64,000 nucleotides of DNA from Akkermansia sp. (GCA_017937215.1 JAGBDZ010000019.1:1-64000), one strand, 5' to 3'. Positions 40,121 through 51,169 are shown, counted from the stretch's first letter. Numbers and translations are program-made. The notes: generated by a model not told the origin, from the sequence alone.

Positions 40121-40834
40121 TTACAGGTGCCAACTGCATTCTTCCAGCGTTTCCTTCAGGTGGAAGGTGCTTCCGCTGGAATCGTTGGCGGGCAGGGGAA
40201 GGTCGCTGAGAGCGAGCGCGGCATCGTAGAGAGCAGAGCTCTCGCGGAAGTGGGTGTCGAATCTCGCGGCAAAGGCGGCGAAAGTCTCTTTCGGTGCGGC
40301 GACGCCTATGGGGTTCTTTATGTCCAGGAAGATGCGCAGGAGGATGAATTGCTGAGCTGTGCCGCTTGAGACCAGGGTGTTGAGTATATCTTCTGTTTCT
40401 GCCTCTCCCCAGGGGCTTGCCATCCAGCTGCTCAGCATGGCGGCGCGGGCGTAGATGCCACCGGCTCCGAGCTCATGCTGCCAGGGGGCGGGAAGAAGTG
40501 TGTCGTGCACAATGCGGCGCAGTTCGTCGATGATGCGCTGATGCTGGTTCAACGATTCAAGAGCCGGGCGTTCCTGCACCAGCCATATCCAGAGGATATC
40601 TTCCCAGATTTGCGCGGCGTATTCTTCCTGCGGATTGCGGAAGAGCTGGTAGAGGGGGCGCAGGTAGGCGCAGCATTCGGCGGCGGTTCCGGCGGGCAGG
40701 TGCCCATAGAACACACAGGCGAGCTCGTAGCCGGTCAGCCCCACACCCTGTTTGGCAATGATGCCGCGCAGCAATTCCTGGCTTTCGGGGTGCGTGAAAT
40801 CCTTGTGCGGGTCGCTGAGGTGGAACGCAGACAT
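40121..40834 (-). CDS. Hypothetical protein
   Basis: 237 residues, cytoplasmic-looking, largely helical, with no membrane segment or signal peptide. The sequence has several Trp/Cys residues (VFYGHLPAGTAAECCAYL, IWEDILWIWLVQE) and no catalytic motif I recognise. Its ATG directly follows the rseP stop codon (TAA then ATG), so it is translated from the same transcript, with possible coupling to the site-2 protease. It ends about 100 bp before element copy B. Function unknown. Confidence 0.7.
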   Translation of the reverse strand: MSAFHLSDPHKDFTHPESQELLRGIIAKQGVGLTGYELACVFYGHLPAGTAAECCAYLRPLYQLFRNPQEEYAAQIWEDILWIWLVQERPALESLNQHQRIIDELRRIVHDTLLPAPWQHELGAGGIYARAAMLSSWMASPWGEAETEDILNTLVSSGTAQQFILLRIFLDIKNPIGVAAPKETFAAFAARFDTHFRESSALYDAALALSDLPLPANDSSGSTFHLKETLEECSWHL

Positions 40835-42268
40835 TTACTTGGAGAAAACCGGTGCGGGTAACTTCGGAGCGTTTTCTTCGGGGCCACCCACCATGTCGCC
40901 TACATCCTTGAAGGTCACAAAGAGGAAGAAGAAGAGCAGCAGGAAGAGGAATCCGCTCTGAATCCACTCCAGCAGCTTGCCTCCCACCGGGCGTCGGAAG
41001 ATGATTTCGAGCGTGCCCAGCACCACATGCCCGCCGTCCACGATGGGCAGGGGCAGGATGTTCAGCACGGCCAGGTTCACATTCAGCACCACGGCGAACC
41101 AGAGGATAAGTTTCCAGCCGTTTTCAGAGGCGAGCATCTGGTACAGGTAGTTGCCGATACCCACCGGACCGGAGAGGTGTTCCATGCCCACGCTGCTGCC
41201 TGGGGCTGCCACCTTGGCCAGTGTTTCGCCCATCCAGCGGAAACTCTGGTTAATCTGTTCCTGCACGCCGGGGTGCTCGGTACGCAGGGTGCCGTCCATA
41301 TCACCCCAGGTAAAGCCCATGATGGGGCGAGCTCCCTCCAGTCCCTGCCAGTTGGTGGGCATGGCGGGAGCGACCGTGGCGGTAACTTCGCTGCCGTCAG
41401 CGTTTTGCAGGGTAAGTTCCAGAGAACCCTTTTCTGCGGCTTCCAGCACCGGCACAGGGGAGAATACCGGGGAGCCATTCAGCTTCACGATGCTCTGCCC
41501 TTTCTGCAGACCGGCCTGTTCGGCTGGAGAACCGGGGATAATATCGCCGATGATGGCGGGCGCCGCGGGCATGATGCCCACCTGGCGCATGCCGGTGCGT
41601 TGCCACCACTTGGTTTCCGGCAGCTTGTAGCCGCTTTCGATGGTGAGCTGCTGCGTGTTGCCATCTGCCATCGGGCGGTCGATGGTAAAGCTAATCTTTT
41701 CATGCTCGCTCATGGCTACAAGCTCGCGCACGCCCTCCATATTGCCCATCCATTTCTCCACGGCCTGGCCATCGATGGCGCGGATGGTGTCGCCGGGCAG
41801 CAGTCCGGCCTGTGCGGCGGGGGAATCGGCGGGGATGTAGCCAATCGTGGTGGTCGGCAGTTCGCCCACCGGCTTACCCACTATCCACACGATGACGGCA
41901 AAGAAATATGCCAGCAGCAGCGAGGCCAGCGGACCTGCCGCGGCGATGATGACCTTATCCAGCGGCTTGAGCGGCTTCAGGTCCTTGGGAATATCAGCCT
42001 CACCCTCGATACTCTGCATGTCAGCCAGCTGGGGCAGGGAGACGAAACCGCCCGCCGGAATCCAGCCGATGCCCCACTGCACGCCGTTGATTTTTTTCTG
42101 CCAGATGGGCTTGCCGAACCAGATCTGAAAGCGGTCGATATACGCCCCGCGCCACTTGCCCGCAAGGAAATGCCCCAGCTCGTGCACAAAAATCATCACG
42201 TTGAAGAACATGACGACGAGGAAAATAAGCCAGGCGGTCTCGAGGGTGGAAAGGATAGAGCTAATCAT
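40835..42268 (-). CDS. rseP: Site-2 intramembrane zinc metalloprotease RseP
   Basis: 477 residues. The zinc motif HELGH in MIFVHELGHFLAGKW (about residue 28-32) and the second signature LAVLNILPLPIVDGGHVV (Asp ligand of the NxxPxxxxDG type) mark the S2P family. Two PDZ-like regions lie between (around VGELPTTTIGYIPADSPAAQAGLLPGDTIRAIDG and IIPGSPAEQAGLQKGQSIVKLNG). It cuts transmembrane anti-sigma factors or remnant signal peptides within the membrane. A TAGCAT -10 box lies 15 bp before the start. It is followed without gap by a hypothetical gene, and a second, shorter M50 protease is at 61084. Confidence 0.92.
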   Translation of the reverse strand: MISSILSTLETAWLIFLVVMFFNVMIFVHELGHFLAGKWRGAYIDRFQIWFGKPIWQKKINGVQWGIGWIPAGGFVSLPQLADMQSIEGEADIPKDLKPLKPLDKVIIAAAGPLASLLLAYFFAVIVWIVGKPVGELPTTTIGYIPADSPAAQAGLLPGDTIRAIDGQAVEKWMGNMEGVRELVAMSEHEKISFTIDRPMADGNTQQLTIESGYKLPETKWWQRTGMRQVGIMPAAPAIIGDIIPGSPAEQAGLQKGQSIVKLNGSPVFSPVPVLEAAEKGSLELTLQNADGSEVTATVAPAMPTNWQGLEGARPIMGFTWGDMDGTLRTEHPGVQEQINQSFRWMGETLAKVAAPGSSVGMEHLSGPVGIGNYLYQMLASENGWKLILWFAVVLNVNLAVLNILPLPIVDGGHVVLGTLEIIFRRPVGGKLLEWIQSGFLFLLLFFFLFVTFKDVGDMVGGPEENAPKLPAPVFSK

Positions 42269-42365
42269 GGGAATCTTGCCGCCATGCTATCAGAATGCCA
42301 TATGGCACGCAAGCTCGCGATTTGACATAAAGAAATGAGGCCGGTTATGATGTCCCGTATGGTTT

Positions 42366-43067
42366 TCAGTTGCGTGGGATATAGGATTCGTGAGTGGCCT
42401 GAATGACTTTCTGAGCTTCGAATATCCAGCTGTGGTAGGGTGGTGTGTTGAATTGTTTGGCTGGAAGCAAGGGGTTATTCCAGCTGGCGCGCGGTGAGCT
42501 GGCACCGAAGACCGAGCGGCGGACGAAGAGTTCACCATCGGCCAGGGCGTGCAGAAACCAGAATGCGCTGATGGCTGCCAGCCCGCCGTAGATGGCATAC
42601 AGGGCGTTACTGTTGCCGATGAGGGAACGCCCGGTAAGCGTCAGCCACAGGGTGAGTGTGAACAAAGCACTCCCGAATAGAGCTAGCGTGGTGTAGGGAC
42701 AGCGCGTAACCCAGAGCCCGGTTATGTTCCACAGAAGCTCGCAACCGGCCAGCGTGCACAGCAGAATCACCAGTGGCCAGATGATGCACCCTCTGGCACC
42801 TCGTTTTTCAAGTTTATCTCCCAGCCGGCACAAGAGCCAGTAACCGACCAGTGCCGGTACCGTGGTGAAGACCATGCCGGAGATGACGAGCAGCAAATGA
42901 GGAATCTGCCACGTGAGGTAGTCATGCCAGGCCGGCTCGTGTCCCGGTATCAGGGCTGCGGCGATGCTCAGGCTGAGTGCTCCGAGCGTCGGGGTGAGCA
43001 CCAATAGCCAGCCCATGCAGCGCTGGCCGGTGCTCTGAGATTCAGGCCTGTGGCTCGATGGCGGCAT
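42366..43067 (-). CDS. Multi-span membrane protein, unknown
   Basis: 233 residues with about six hydrophobic segments (for example LLVLTPTLGALSLSIAAAL, VISGMVFTTVPALVGYWLLCRL, CIIWPLVILLCTLAGCELLW, FGSALFTLTLWLTL and LYAIYGGLAAISAFWFLHAL). The N-terminal 15 residues and the C-terminal 45 residues are polar. No transporter or enzyme motif was recognised. It starts 4 bp after the next upstream gene (43072), so the two share a transcript. Function unknown. Confidence 0.65.
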   Translation of the reverse strand: MPPSSHRPESQSTGQRCMGWLLVLTPTLGALSLSIAAALIPGHEPAWHDYLTWQIPHLLLVISGMVFTTVPALVGYWLLCRLGDKLEKRGARGCIIWPLVILLCTLAGCELLWNITGLWVTRCPYTTLALFGSALFTLTLWLTLTGRSLIGNSNALYAIYGGLAAISAFWFLHALADGELFVRRSVFGASSPRASWNNPLLPAKQFNTPPYHSWIFEAQKVIQATHESYIPRN

Positions 43068-43071
43068 GAGC

Positions 43072-43440
43072 CTATCTCTTCATGATTTCGATTTCCAGCG
43101 CATAAAGCTTCTGCCGCAGCCGGAGCGATTTGGGGGTACTCTTTCCGGCCACGACCTCTTCCAGCCGTATTTGCTCCTTGTAGTTTCGGGCAAGTAGTTG
43201 AGACAGCTCGGTACAGTGGGTATCAGAAGATGATGCAAGTTCTGCGGTCAGGTGCTTTTCCTCCGCCCGGAGTATGTCTGCGAGGGGGCAGAGCCCCTGG
43301 TTATATTGCTGCACCGCAGCTTGTACCACCGGGCTGGAATGTTGTTTCAGACTGTTCCAGTATGCCTGGGTGTCCGTATCCTTGCCCCAGACCGGGGAGG
43401 TCAGGATTAAACAGAAGAGAAATTGTCGAATGGCGTGCAT
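43072..43440 (-). CDS. Small secreted protein
   Basis: 122 residues with a signal peptide (MHAIRQFLFCLILTSPVWG). The mature part is helical and charged with two cysteines (GLCPLADIL and THCTELSQ) about 35 residues apart, which could form a disulfide. The helix pattern 'RAEEKHLTAELASS...YKEQIRLEEVVAGK...LRLRQKLYALEIEIMKR' suggests a coiled coil. It precedes a multi-span membrane protein by 4 bp and may partner with it. No family recognised. Confidence 0.65.
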   Translation of the reverse strand: MHAIRQFLFCLILTSPVWGKDTDTQAYWNSLKQHSSPVVQAAVQQYNQGLCPLADILRAEEKHLTAELASSSDTHCTELSQLLARNYKEQIRLEEVVAGKSTPKSLRLRQKLYALEIEIMKR

Positions 43441-43517
43441 GGATGAGAGATGCTTTTACAGATTAAGACGTATGAGTGGAGCCTCTTTGTTTAGAATATA
43501 GTAAAAATTCCGGTTTT

Positions 43518-44537
43518 TCAATCGTTTTCCTGAGCGAGTCGCCACAGGATGCTTTCCACCTCGGTGTGATGGATGTTCATCGGCAGGTTGTGGTGGCAAA
43601 CCTGAGCCTCCGCTCCGGTGGCGTATAGGAGTGAGGCTGTGCCATCGGGGAGCAGCGTTTTGGTGTGCGTGGCGGATAATGTGGGGCGTTTATACCTAGG
43701 TTCACCGGGGGCATCGCCCTTTCTGTAAATACCTTTGCTGCCTATGGCATATTCCACAGCCTCGTGGTTCCATGCTTCAGAGACGAGACTCCATGACCAG
43801 GCTTCCATGCAGACACACTGGACTCCCCAGCATATCCAGATAGCCGGCATCCATACTTCGGCTGCATGGGTGAAATGAAAGAACAGGGCCGCCACCGCCT
43901 GGGAAAGATAGAACAAGTCGAGCAATGCGGTTGTGAGATACACGCCGGGGCTCTCCCCGCCGGTTTGCTCTAAAGTGCCGCTGCCATAGAGTCTTTCCCC
44001 GGAGGGCACCAGGGGGTGGCTGCCATTCTTCTGTTGTCGTGAAACCAGAGCTGGGGCTTTCTGCTGAGCTTCCTGCAGCGCACGGCACAGGTCGCTGGCA
44101 TCTTCTGCAAGGTCCATTTCAGATTCCGGAATGTTGTGCCCAGCCTTCAGCAGAAGGTGATGGTGCCTGGATTCGAAACTCAGGTGGCGAATCGAGCAGT
44201 ATTCCAGAATGGTTTTATGCGGCATCCTGCAGCCCCAGATGATGCGCTCAGTGGTGAAAGCCCGCCAGCGCTTACAATGGAAGGCCCGGTACAGGAGCAA
44301 TCCGAGTTGCACCAGCAGCCCGCAGAGGAGGATTCCACACCACCAGGGCAGCAGCACCGGGGCCAGACACCAGCACGTATACGCAGGCAGCAGCAGAATG
44401 ATGATGAGCAGAATACAGTTGCCGGGGAATTCGCTGTCCCAGAGCTCTCCTGTTCTCCAGGGGAGCTCCTGCACATGCAAGAGCTTTTCTCCGGGAAAGA
44501 GATTCAGCTCGGTAACCTGCCGGGGGGAGGGCGTCAT
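43518..44537 (-). CDS. Membrane protein, possibly bacterial PH-domain type
   Basis: 339 residues. Two hydrophobic segments near residues 40-80 (NCILLIIILLLPAYTCWCLAP, CGILLCGLLVQLGLLLY) precede a segment of small beta-domain character (RWRAFTTERIIWGCRM...) that resembles the 'TN(R/E)R(I/V)' motif of bacterial PH (YdbS/YdbT-like) proteins. Further hydrophobic stretches lie near residues 205-265. The upstream gene is a shorter protein with the same motif (YIFTNRRAVAIS) and the two overlap by 4 bp, so they are translated together. The PH-like call is inference from this motif and the membrane layout; lipid-binding or envelope roles are guesses. Confidence 0.65.
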   Translation of the reverse strand: MTPSPRQVTELNLFPGEKLLHVQELPWRTGELWDSEFPGNCILLIIILLLPAYTCWCLAPVLLPWWCGILLCGLLVQLGLLLYRAFHCKRWRAFTTERIIWGCRMPHKTILEYCSIRHLSFESRHHHLLLKAGHNIPESEMDLAEDASDLCRALQEAQQKAPALVSRQQKNGSHPLVPSGERLYGSGTLEQTGGESPGVYLTTALLDLFYLSQAVAALFFHFTHAAEVWMPAIWICWGVQCVCMEAWSWSLVSEAWNHEAVEYAIGSKGIYRKGDAPGEPRYKRPTLSATHTKTLLPDGTASLLYATGAEAQVCHHNLPMNIHHTEVESILWRLAQEND

Positions 44538-45034
44538 TCGTGCGTTTCTGCTTGATAATGCTCCAGAATATCAGCTGGGATGTGGGCAAAGAGCAGTGTA
44601 GTAGTGGTTTCGTGATGGCTCTTCTCTATCATCAGCAGGCTGACCAGGTTCTGGCTGTGTTCTTTGATGATGCATTCACTTATCTGCTCCGCCGGGATGC
44701 TGTGGAGCACACACCCCGATGCGCTGATGGCAACAGCGCGGCGGTTGGTGAAGATATAGGTCTGGTTGGTAAGAATCTTCCGTTTGAGAGTGGGCGCTGC
44801 CGCGAAAAGAATGATGCCAAGCAGGAGGATGCCACCCGCCAGATTCCCGGAACAGAATTCGTGGAGCATCGAGAGCGGTTCCACCGGGTACAGCAGATGC
44901 AGACTGTTGGCATAAATCAGCACCAGGATGAGCATCGGGATATACTCATGCACCCCTTGGCCGGGTAATTGCGCTTTCCCCTGCCAGATGATTTCTTCCC
45001 CCTCTTGCAGGGGAAAATCAGTGATATTTTGCAT
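44534..45034 (-). CDS. Small membrane protein, possibly bacterial PH-domain type
   Basis: 166 residues from ATG 45034; an in-frame ATG at 45061 would add 9. The order is a short polar N-terminus with EGEEIIWQGKAQLPGQ, two hydrophobic segments (IPMLILVLIYANSLHLLY and LAGGILLLGIILFAAA), then a beta-rich part 'YIFTNRRAVAISASGCVLHSIPAEQISECII'. The 'EGExxxWxG...' start and TNRR motif are characteristic of bacterial PH/DUF304 proteins. The stop overlaps the next gene's ATG (ATGA). It has a likely shared function with the following gene. A decayed MITE-like element end lies just upstream (45091-45120). Confidence 0.68.
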   Translation of the reverse strand: MQNITDFPLQEGEEIIWQGKAQLPGQGVHEYIPMLILVLIYANSLHLLYPVEPLSMLHEFCSGNLAGGILLLGIILFAAAPTLKRKILTNQTYIFTNRRAVAISASGCVLHSIPAEQISECIIKEHSQNLVSLLMIEKSHHETTTTLLFAHIPADILEHYQAETHE

Positions 45035-45090
45035 GTGGATATCGTAACATAAAAAAATCAATGTCTAGCGAAAAAAATGCCTGCGCGCGT

Positions 45091-45120
45091 ACATGTGTTC
45101 CAAATATTGTGTAAGCTATA
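45091..45120. repeat. Solo end of MITE-like element
   Basis: ACATGTGTTCCAAATATTGT then GTAAGCTATA resembles the left end of copies B and D (GTGTCCCAAAGATTTTGTAAGCTATAG), but the rest of the element is missing and is replaced by an unrelated hairpin (45120-45152). Confidence 0.6.
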
Positions 45121-45152
45121 TGCCGCTTCTGCGGCAGGGGCAGAAGCGGCAT
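45120..45152. terminator. Hairpin after rsfS
   Basis: A perfect 12-bp stem ATGCCGCTTCTG/CAGAAGCGGCAT with a 9-nt loop. It lies 29 bp beyond the rsfS stop (minus strand). No T run follows, so it may be a weak terminator or mRNA end-stabilising structure. Confidence 0.5.
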
Positions 45153-45181
45153 GAGGAAAGGCGTTGTGCCGTGTGGAGGAA

Positions 45182-45541
45182 TCAGGCTTCGACGCCGTCG
45201 TTCCACTCAATGCGATTCTCGGGTTTCCAGAGTTCTTCCAGTTCGTAGAAGTCGCGGGTCTCACCAGCCATGACGTGTAGCATCACGTCGATGTAGTCGA
45301 GTACGCACCAGAGAGCATTGGGAGTGCGCTCGGCATACACAGGGGAGATTTCGTATTTCTCCCACACTTCCTTGTCCACATCGCCCATGATGGCGCGGAG
45401 ATGCGGCACGGAAGTGGCGGTGCAGACGATGGCGTAGTCCGTGATGGAGGAGGTGCCGCGCAGGTCGTAGATGGCGATATCGGATGCCTTGGCATCACAA
45501 GCTACCTGGGCGCAGGCAAAGGCGAGTTTCTTGCTGTTCAT
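45182..45541 (-). CDS. rsfS: Ribosome silencing factor RsfS
   Basis: 119 residues from ATG 45541 (MNSKKLAFACAQVACDAKAS). The core 'DLRGTSSITDYAIVCTATSVPHLRAIMGDVDKE' and 'WCVLDYIDVMLHVMAGETRDFYELEELW' is the RsfS/DUF143 signature. It binds ribosomal protein L14 and blocks subunit joining when growth slows. The longer frame starting at 45670 is excluded: it overlaps ftsH and its first 43 residues have frame-shadow composition. It follows ftsH by 22 bp, so the two are co-transcribed. Confidence 0.92.
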   Translation of the reverse strand: MNSKKLAFACAQVACDAKASDIAIYDLRGTSSITDYAIVCTATSVPHLRAIMGDVDKEVWEKYEISPVYAERTPNALWCVLDYIDVMLHVMAGETRDFYELEELWKPENRIEWNDGVEA

Positions 45542-45563
45542 ATTGTGTGTGTCGGTAAGGGGA

Positions 45564-47882
45564 TTAGATGTTTTCTTTCTTTTCTTCTTCGGCTGGAGCT
45601 GATTCTTCCTCGGTGGGTTCTTCCGGAGCGGGTGGCTCATCGTCGGGAGTCTCCAGGTCGGTGGGAGCATCCTCTTCCTCGGGAATGGGCGGGGGCAGCT
45701 GGCGCACGGGCGGGTCGGTCATTTCACCGCTTTCCAGCAGCTCAGCCACCTGCTTGCCGCTCAGGGTTTCGAACTCGATGAGTTTATCGGCAATGAGAAG
45801 CAGACGTTCCTTGTTTTCTGTGAGAATCTGCACGGCGCGGTTGTAGTTTTCCGTCACGATGCGCTGGATTTCCTCATCGATAATCTGGGCGGTGTGCTCC
45901 GAGAAGTTGCGGGTGGTCTGGGAGATATCGCGAGCCAGGAACACTTCGCTGTGGTTGGTGCCGTATTCGATGGGGCCGAGCCTCTCGCTCATGCCGTAGA
46001 CACAGACCATCTTGCGGGCAATGTTGGTCGCCTGGTGAATGTCACCGCGGGCACCGCCGGAAATATCGCCGAATACCACAAGCTCGGCGCAGCGGCCACC
46101 CATGGCCATCACGATGTAGTCCAGCAGCTCGCTCTTGTATTCGCTGTGCTTGTCCTCATCCGGCAGCATCATGGTCACGCCCAGTGCCGGGCCGCGGGGA
46201 ATGATGGTCACCTTGTGCAGCGGCAGACTTTTGGCCAGTGCAGTCTTGAGCAGACACACGGCGTGGCCGGCCTCGTGCACGGCGGTCATGTACTTCTCCT
46301 TGTCGGAAATTTCCAGAGAGCGGCGTTCGCGGCCCCAGCGCACTTTTTCGCGGGCCTCTTCCAGGTCGCCCTGGTCCACGGTGGGCTTGTTGTGGCGGGC
46401 GGCGATGAGGGCAGCCTCATTCACGAGGTTAGCCAGCTCCGCACCGGAGAAGCCGGTGGTGGCGCGTGCAATCGGCCCCAGGTCCACATCCGGGGAAAGC
46501 TTCACCTTGCGGGCATGCACGCGCAGAATCTGCTCGCGGCCGGCGGCATCCGGCAGGTTCACCGTCACCTGGCGGTCGAAGCGGCCGGGGCGCAGCAGGG
46601 CGGGGTCCAGCACGTCCACTCGGTTGGTGGCGGCGATGACGATGACGTTTTCATTGGCGGTGAAGCCGTCCATTTCCACGAGCAGGGCGTTGAGCGTCTG
46701 CTCGCGCTCATCGTGGCCGCCGCCTACACCGTGACCACGGTGACGGCCCACGGCGTCGATTTCATCGATGAAAATGAGGCAGGGATTGTGCTTCTTAGCC
46801 TCGGCAAACATATCGCGCACGCGGCTGGCACCTACACCCACAAACATTTCCACGAAGTCAGAACCGGAGATGGTGTAGAAAGGCACACCGGCCTCACCGG
46901 CAATAGCGCGTGCCAGCAGGGTCTTACCCGTGCCGGGGGGACCCACCATGAGTACGCCCTTGGGAATGGTACCACCCAGGTTGCGGAATTTCTTCGGGTT
47001 GCGTAGGAACTCCACGATTTCCCACACTTCTTCCTTGGCTTCAGAGATACCGGCCACATCCTTGAAGGTGACCTTGTTCTGGCTGGGGTCGAGCAGGCGG
47101 GCGCGGCTGCGGGCAAACTTCATGGCGCCGCCGGGACCACCGCCCTGGGCGCGGAAGAAGAAGAACAGGAGCAGCAGCACGATGGCAAAGGGCAGCACGT
47201 TGATGAGGAACATGCTCCAGGTGTTGCTCTCCACTACATATTTCACCTGGTTGCCCAGCAGGTCGCGCACCTGCTCACCCTGGAAGGCGGAGTTGAACTC
47301 CACGCGCACAGGTTCCAGCTCCTTGAGCTGGGGCTTGGTGGTGGGAGCCAGTCGGTATTCACCCACGATGATGCCCTGGCCGGAGCCTTCGTAAATAACC
47401 GGGCTGCTGCCGGTGGTGATGATGCGGCCCTCAGCGCCCATGCGGGCGAAGTCCTCTGTGGACCAGATGCGGTCGCCCTGCGGTTCCTGCGGGGCAGTTT
47501 CCACGCGGGTGGTGGTGATGCCGAAACGGTTGCAGAGCGCGCGGATTTCATCCGAATCGGTGAAAGGCATGTAGAAAGCAGCTTTCGGGTACTGGGGCAC
47601 ATTGCGGTACTCGAAAGCAGAGATGACACCCTCGGTGGACGAGGCATCCAGGGTCACTTCAACAGGGAATTCCTTGGGCTGGTTGAGCACCACCTTGCCG
47701 GCGCGGTAATCCTTCTTGAACTCATCCAGGCTGATGGTACGGCCGGGTGAGGTCAGGGCGCCGTCGAACATGAAGGCAACCATCAGGATGCCGACGATGA
47801 CGGTCATCAGAATCATGACGCCCCAGTTGGGACTGCCTCCCGGTGTGGGTAATTTGTTGGGCTGTTTGTTCGGGTCAGACAT
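45564..47882 (-). CDS. ftsH: ATP-dependent zinc metalloprotease FtsH
   Basis: 772 residues, longer than E. coli FtsH (644) because of extra N-terminal and C-terminal sequence. Two membrane segments (about 18-38, [20 protein letters not shown], and about 222-242, [20 protein letters not shown]) flank a periplasmic domain. The AAA domain has Walker A GPPGTGKT, Walker B IFIDEIDA, the second region of homology GRFDRQ, and the zinc site HEAGH in [10 protein letters not shown]. It degrades membrane and regulatory proteins. The last 65 residues are acidic and Pro-rich. A promoter TTCCGC-N17-TAAAAT lies upstream, and rsfS follows. Confidence 0.96.
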   Translation of the reverse strand: MSDPNKQPNKLPTPGGSPNWGVMILMTVIVGILMVAFMFDGALTSPGRTISLDEFKKDYRAGKVVLNQPKEFPVEVTLDASSTEGVISAFEYRNVPQYPKAAFYMPFTDSDEIRALCNRFGITTTRVETAPQEPQGDRIWSTEDFARMGAEGRIITTGSSPVIYEGSGQGIIVGEYRLAPTTKPQLKELEPVRVEFNSAFQGEQVRDLLGNQVKYVVESNTWSMFLINVLPFAIVLLLLFFFFRAQGGGPGGAMKFARSRARLLDPSQNKVTFKDVAGISEAKEEVWEIVEFLRNPKKFRNLGGTIPKGVLMVGPPGTGKTLLARAIAGEAGVPFYTISGSDFVEMFVGVGASRVRDMFAEAKKHNPCLIFIDEIDAVGRHRGHGVGGGHDEREQTLNALLVEMDGFTANENVIVIAATNRVDVLDPALLRPGRFDRQVTVNLPDAAGREQILRVHARKVKLSPDVDLGPIARATTGFSGAELANLVNEAALIAARHNKPTVDQGDLEEAREKVRWGRERRSLEISDKEKYMTAVHEAGHAVCLLKTALAKSLPLHKVTIIPRGPALGVTMMLPDEDKHSEYKSELLDYIVMAMGGRCAELVVFGDISGGARGDIHQATNIARKMVCVYGMSERLGPIEYGTNHSEVFLARDISQTTRNFSEHTAQIIDEEIQRIVTENYNRAVQILTENKERLLLIADKLIEFETLSGKQVAELLESGEMTDPPVRQLPPPIPEEEDAPTDLETPDDEPPAPEEPTEEESAPAEEEKKENI

Positions 47883-47981
47883 ATGGTCCAGATTTACTTT
47901 TTCGCATTTTACCGCAGTTGTTCCAGTTGCGGAATAGTCTTTTGTGCCATAAACGCCAAAAATGGCGTCAGTAGAATGTGA

Positions 47982-48009
47982 CAGAAGCGCGGAAATTTCC
48001 GCGCTTCTG
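47982..48009. other. Perfect 28-bp palindrome between ftsH and ribBA
   Basis: 14-bp arms CAGAAGCGCGGAAA and the exact complement, with no loop. It lies 8 bp beyond the ribBA stop codon (48018, minus strand) and about 100 bp before ftsH. No T run follows, so it may be a terminator of unusual type, an mRNA-end structure, or a protein-binding site. Confidence 0.6.
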
Positions 48010-48017
48010 CCCCAGGT

Positions 48018-49373
48018 TTAAATCATGTGCCCCATGCGGTCCCGCTTGGTGTCCAGATAATGCTGGTTATCGCAGTGGCCGGGAATGGCGATGGGAACGT
48101 GCTCCACCACATCCAGTCCGTGGCCGGAAAGCCCTTGTATCTTCAGCGGGTTGTTGGTGAGCAGGCGCAGGTGGCGCACACCGAGGTCGCGCAGAATCTG
48201 GGCGCCCACGCCGTAGTCGCGCAGGTCTGGGGCGAAGCCGAGCTTGATATTGGCATCCACCGTATCATAACCCTGTTCCTGGAGCTTGTAGGCATGCAGC
48301 TTGGCGGAGAGTCCGATACCGCGGCCTTCCTGGCGCAGGTAGAGGATGACGCCGCCTTCCTGTGCCACACGGCGCATGGCGGCATGCAGCTGGCTGCCGC
48401 AGTCGCAGCGGCGGCTGGCAAATACATCGCCGGTAAGGCATTCACTGTGCACGCGGCAGAGAATGGGCTTCTCCGGGTCAATTTCGCCACGCACCAGGGC
48501 CAGGTGGGTCTTGCCGTCCACCTTGGAGTGGTAGGAGTAGCAGTCGAAATCACCGAAATCGGTGGGCAGTTTCACCACTTCCTCGCGGATGACGAGTTTT
48601 TCTGTGTGCTGGCGGTGCTCGATAATCTGAGCCAGGGAGCAGGCTTTCAGCCCGTACTTCTTCTGGAAGGAGCCCATTTCGCCCAGGCGGGCCATGGTGC
48701 CGTCGTCCTTCATGATTTCGCAGCACACGCCCACGGGTTCCATGCCGGCAATGCGCAGGATATCCACGGTGCCTTCCGTGTGGCCTGCGCGGCGGATGAC
48801 GCCGCCTTCCACCGCACGCAGCGGGAAGCAGTGGCCGGGCTGCACAAAGTCATCCAGTGTGCAGCGCTGGTCTGCCAGCTTGATGGTGGTGATGGAGCGC
48901 TCGAATGCGCTGATGCCGGTGGTGATGCCGTCCTTGGCATCCACGCTCACGGTGAAGGCGGTGTGGTGCTTTTCCGTGTTGTGCTGGGCTTGCATGGGCA
49001 GCCCCAGGGCATCCACACGTTCATGCGCCATGGGCACACAGATGAGGCCGCGGGCATGCGTGGCGATGAAGTTGATATTCTGCGGTGTGGCGAACTGCCC
49101 GGCGCAGACGAGGTCAACCTCATTTTCACGGTGGGGGTCATCCGTCATGAGGATGAGCTTGCCCATGCGCAGGTCTTCAATCACCTCCTCCAGCGGGGAG
49201 TAGGTGATGGGGTCGGAGCCATCTGCCACGGGCACGGAGCAGGGGGGCAGTTCCTCCTTTTCCGGCTCCGGTGCGGGGGGAAGCTCCTCGCCCATGGTGG
49301 CGGCATCGCAGCGATTGATGAAATCGTTGATATCGAAGGTGCCGTTGGTGGCGGTGAATTCGATGTGCTTCAT
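48018..49373 (-). CDS. ribBA: Bifunctional DHBP synthase / GTP cyclohydrolase II
   Basis: 451 residues. Both first steps of riboflavin synthesis are fused. An N-terminal extension of about 55 residues of unknown role precedes the RibB-type domain, which has the DDPHRENEVD segment (usual form ENEGD), TTGISAFERSITTIKL, GGVIRRAGHTEGTVD and EIMKDDGTMARL. The C-terminal RibA-type domain has the zinc-binding CLTGDVFASRRCDCG and the GRGIGL motif. The Gly-to-Val change in ENEGD is unusual and could affect DHBP synthase activity. It starts 10 bp after glnS, so they share a transcript. No FMN riboswitch was seen. Confidence 0.92.
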   Translation of the reverse strand: MKHIEFTATNGTFDINDFINRCDAATMGEELPPAPEPEKEELPPCSVPVADGSDPITYSPLEEVIEDLRMGKLILMTDDPHRENEVDLVCAGQFATPQNINFIATHARGLICVPMAHERVDALGLPMQAQHNTEKHHTAFTVSVDAKDGITTGISAFERSITTIKLADQRCTLDDFVQPGHCFPLRAVEGGVIRRAGHTEGTVDILRIAGMEPVGVCCEIMKDDGTMARLGEMGSFQKKYGLKACSLAQIIEHRQHTEKLVIREEVVKLPTDFGDFDCYSYHSKVDGKTHLALVRGEIDPEKPILCRVHSECLTGDVFASRRCDCGSQLHAAMRRVAQEGGVILYLRQEGRGIGLSAKLHAYKLQEQGYDTVDANIKLGFAPDLRDYGVGAQILRDLGVRHLRLLTNNPLKIQGLSGHGLDVVEHVPIAIPGHCDNQHYLDTKRDRMGHMI

Positions 49374-49383
49374 GAGGTGGCGA

Positions 49384-51060
<1,677 letters not shown>

Positions 51061-51067
51061 GCGCGCG

Positions 51068-51096
51068 ATTCTAACGCCAAAAAGCCCCCAAATCAA
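51068..51096 (-). promoter_or_regulatory. Leaderless-type promoter of glnS
   Basis: On the minus strand TTGATT (51091-51096), 17-bp spacer, TAGAAT (51068-51073), then CGCGCGC and ATG at 51060. Confidence 0.65.
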
Positions 51097-51130
51097 GACA
51101 AATCGGGCACATGACACGGTAGGAATTGGC

Positions 51131-51159
51131 TTGATAAGCTGCTTAGGGAGGATTATAAT
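51131..51159 (+). promoter_or_regulatory. Sigma70-like promoter
   Basis: TTGATA (51131-51136), 17-bp spacer, perfect TATAAT (51154-51159), 10 bp before the ATG at 51170. It is divergent from the glnS promoter. Confidence 0.75.
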
Positions 51160-51169
51160 TCTCCGGAGT

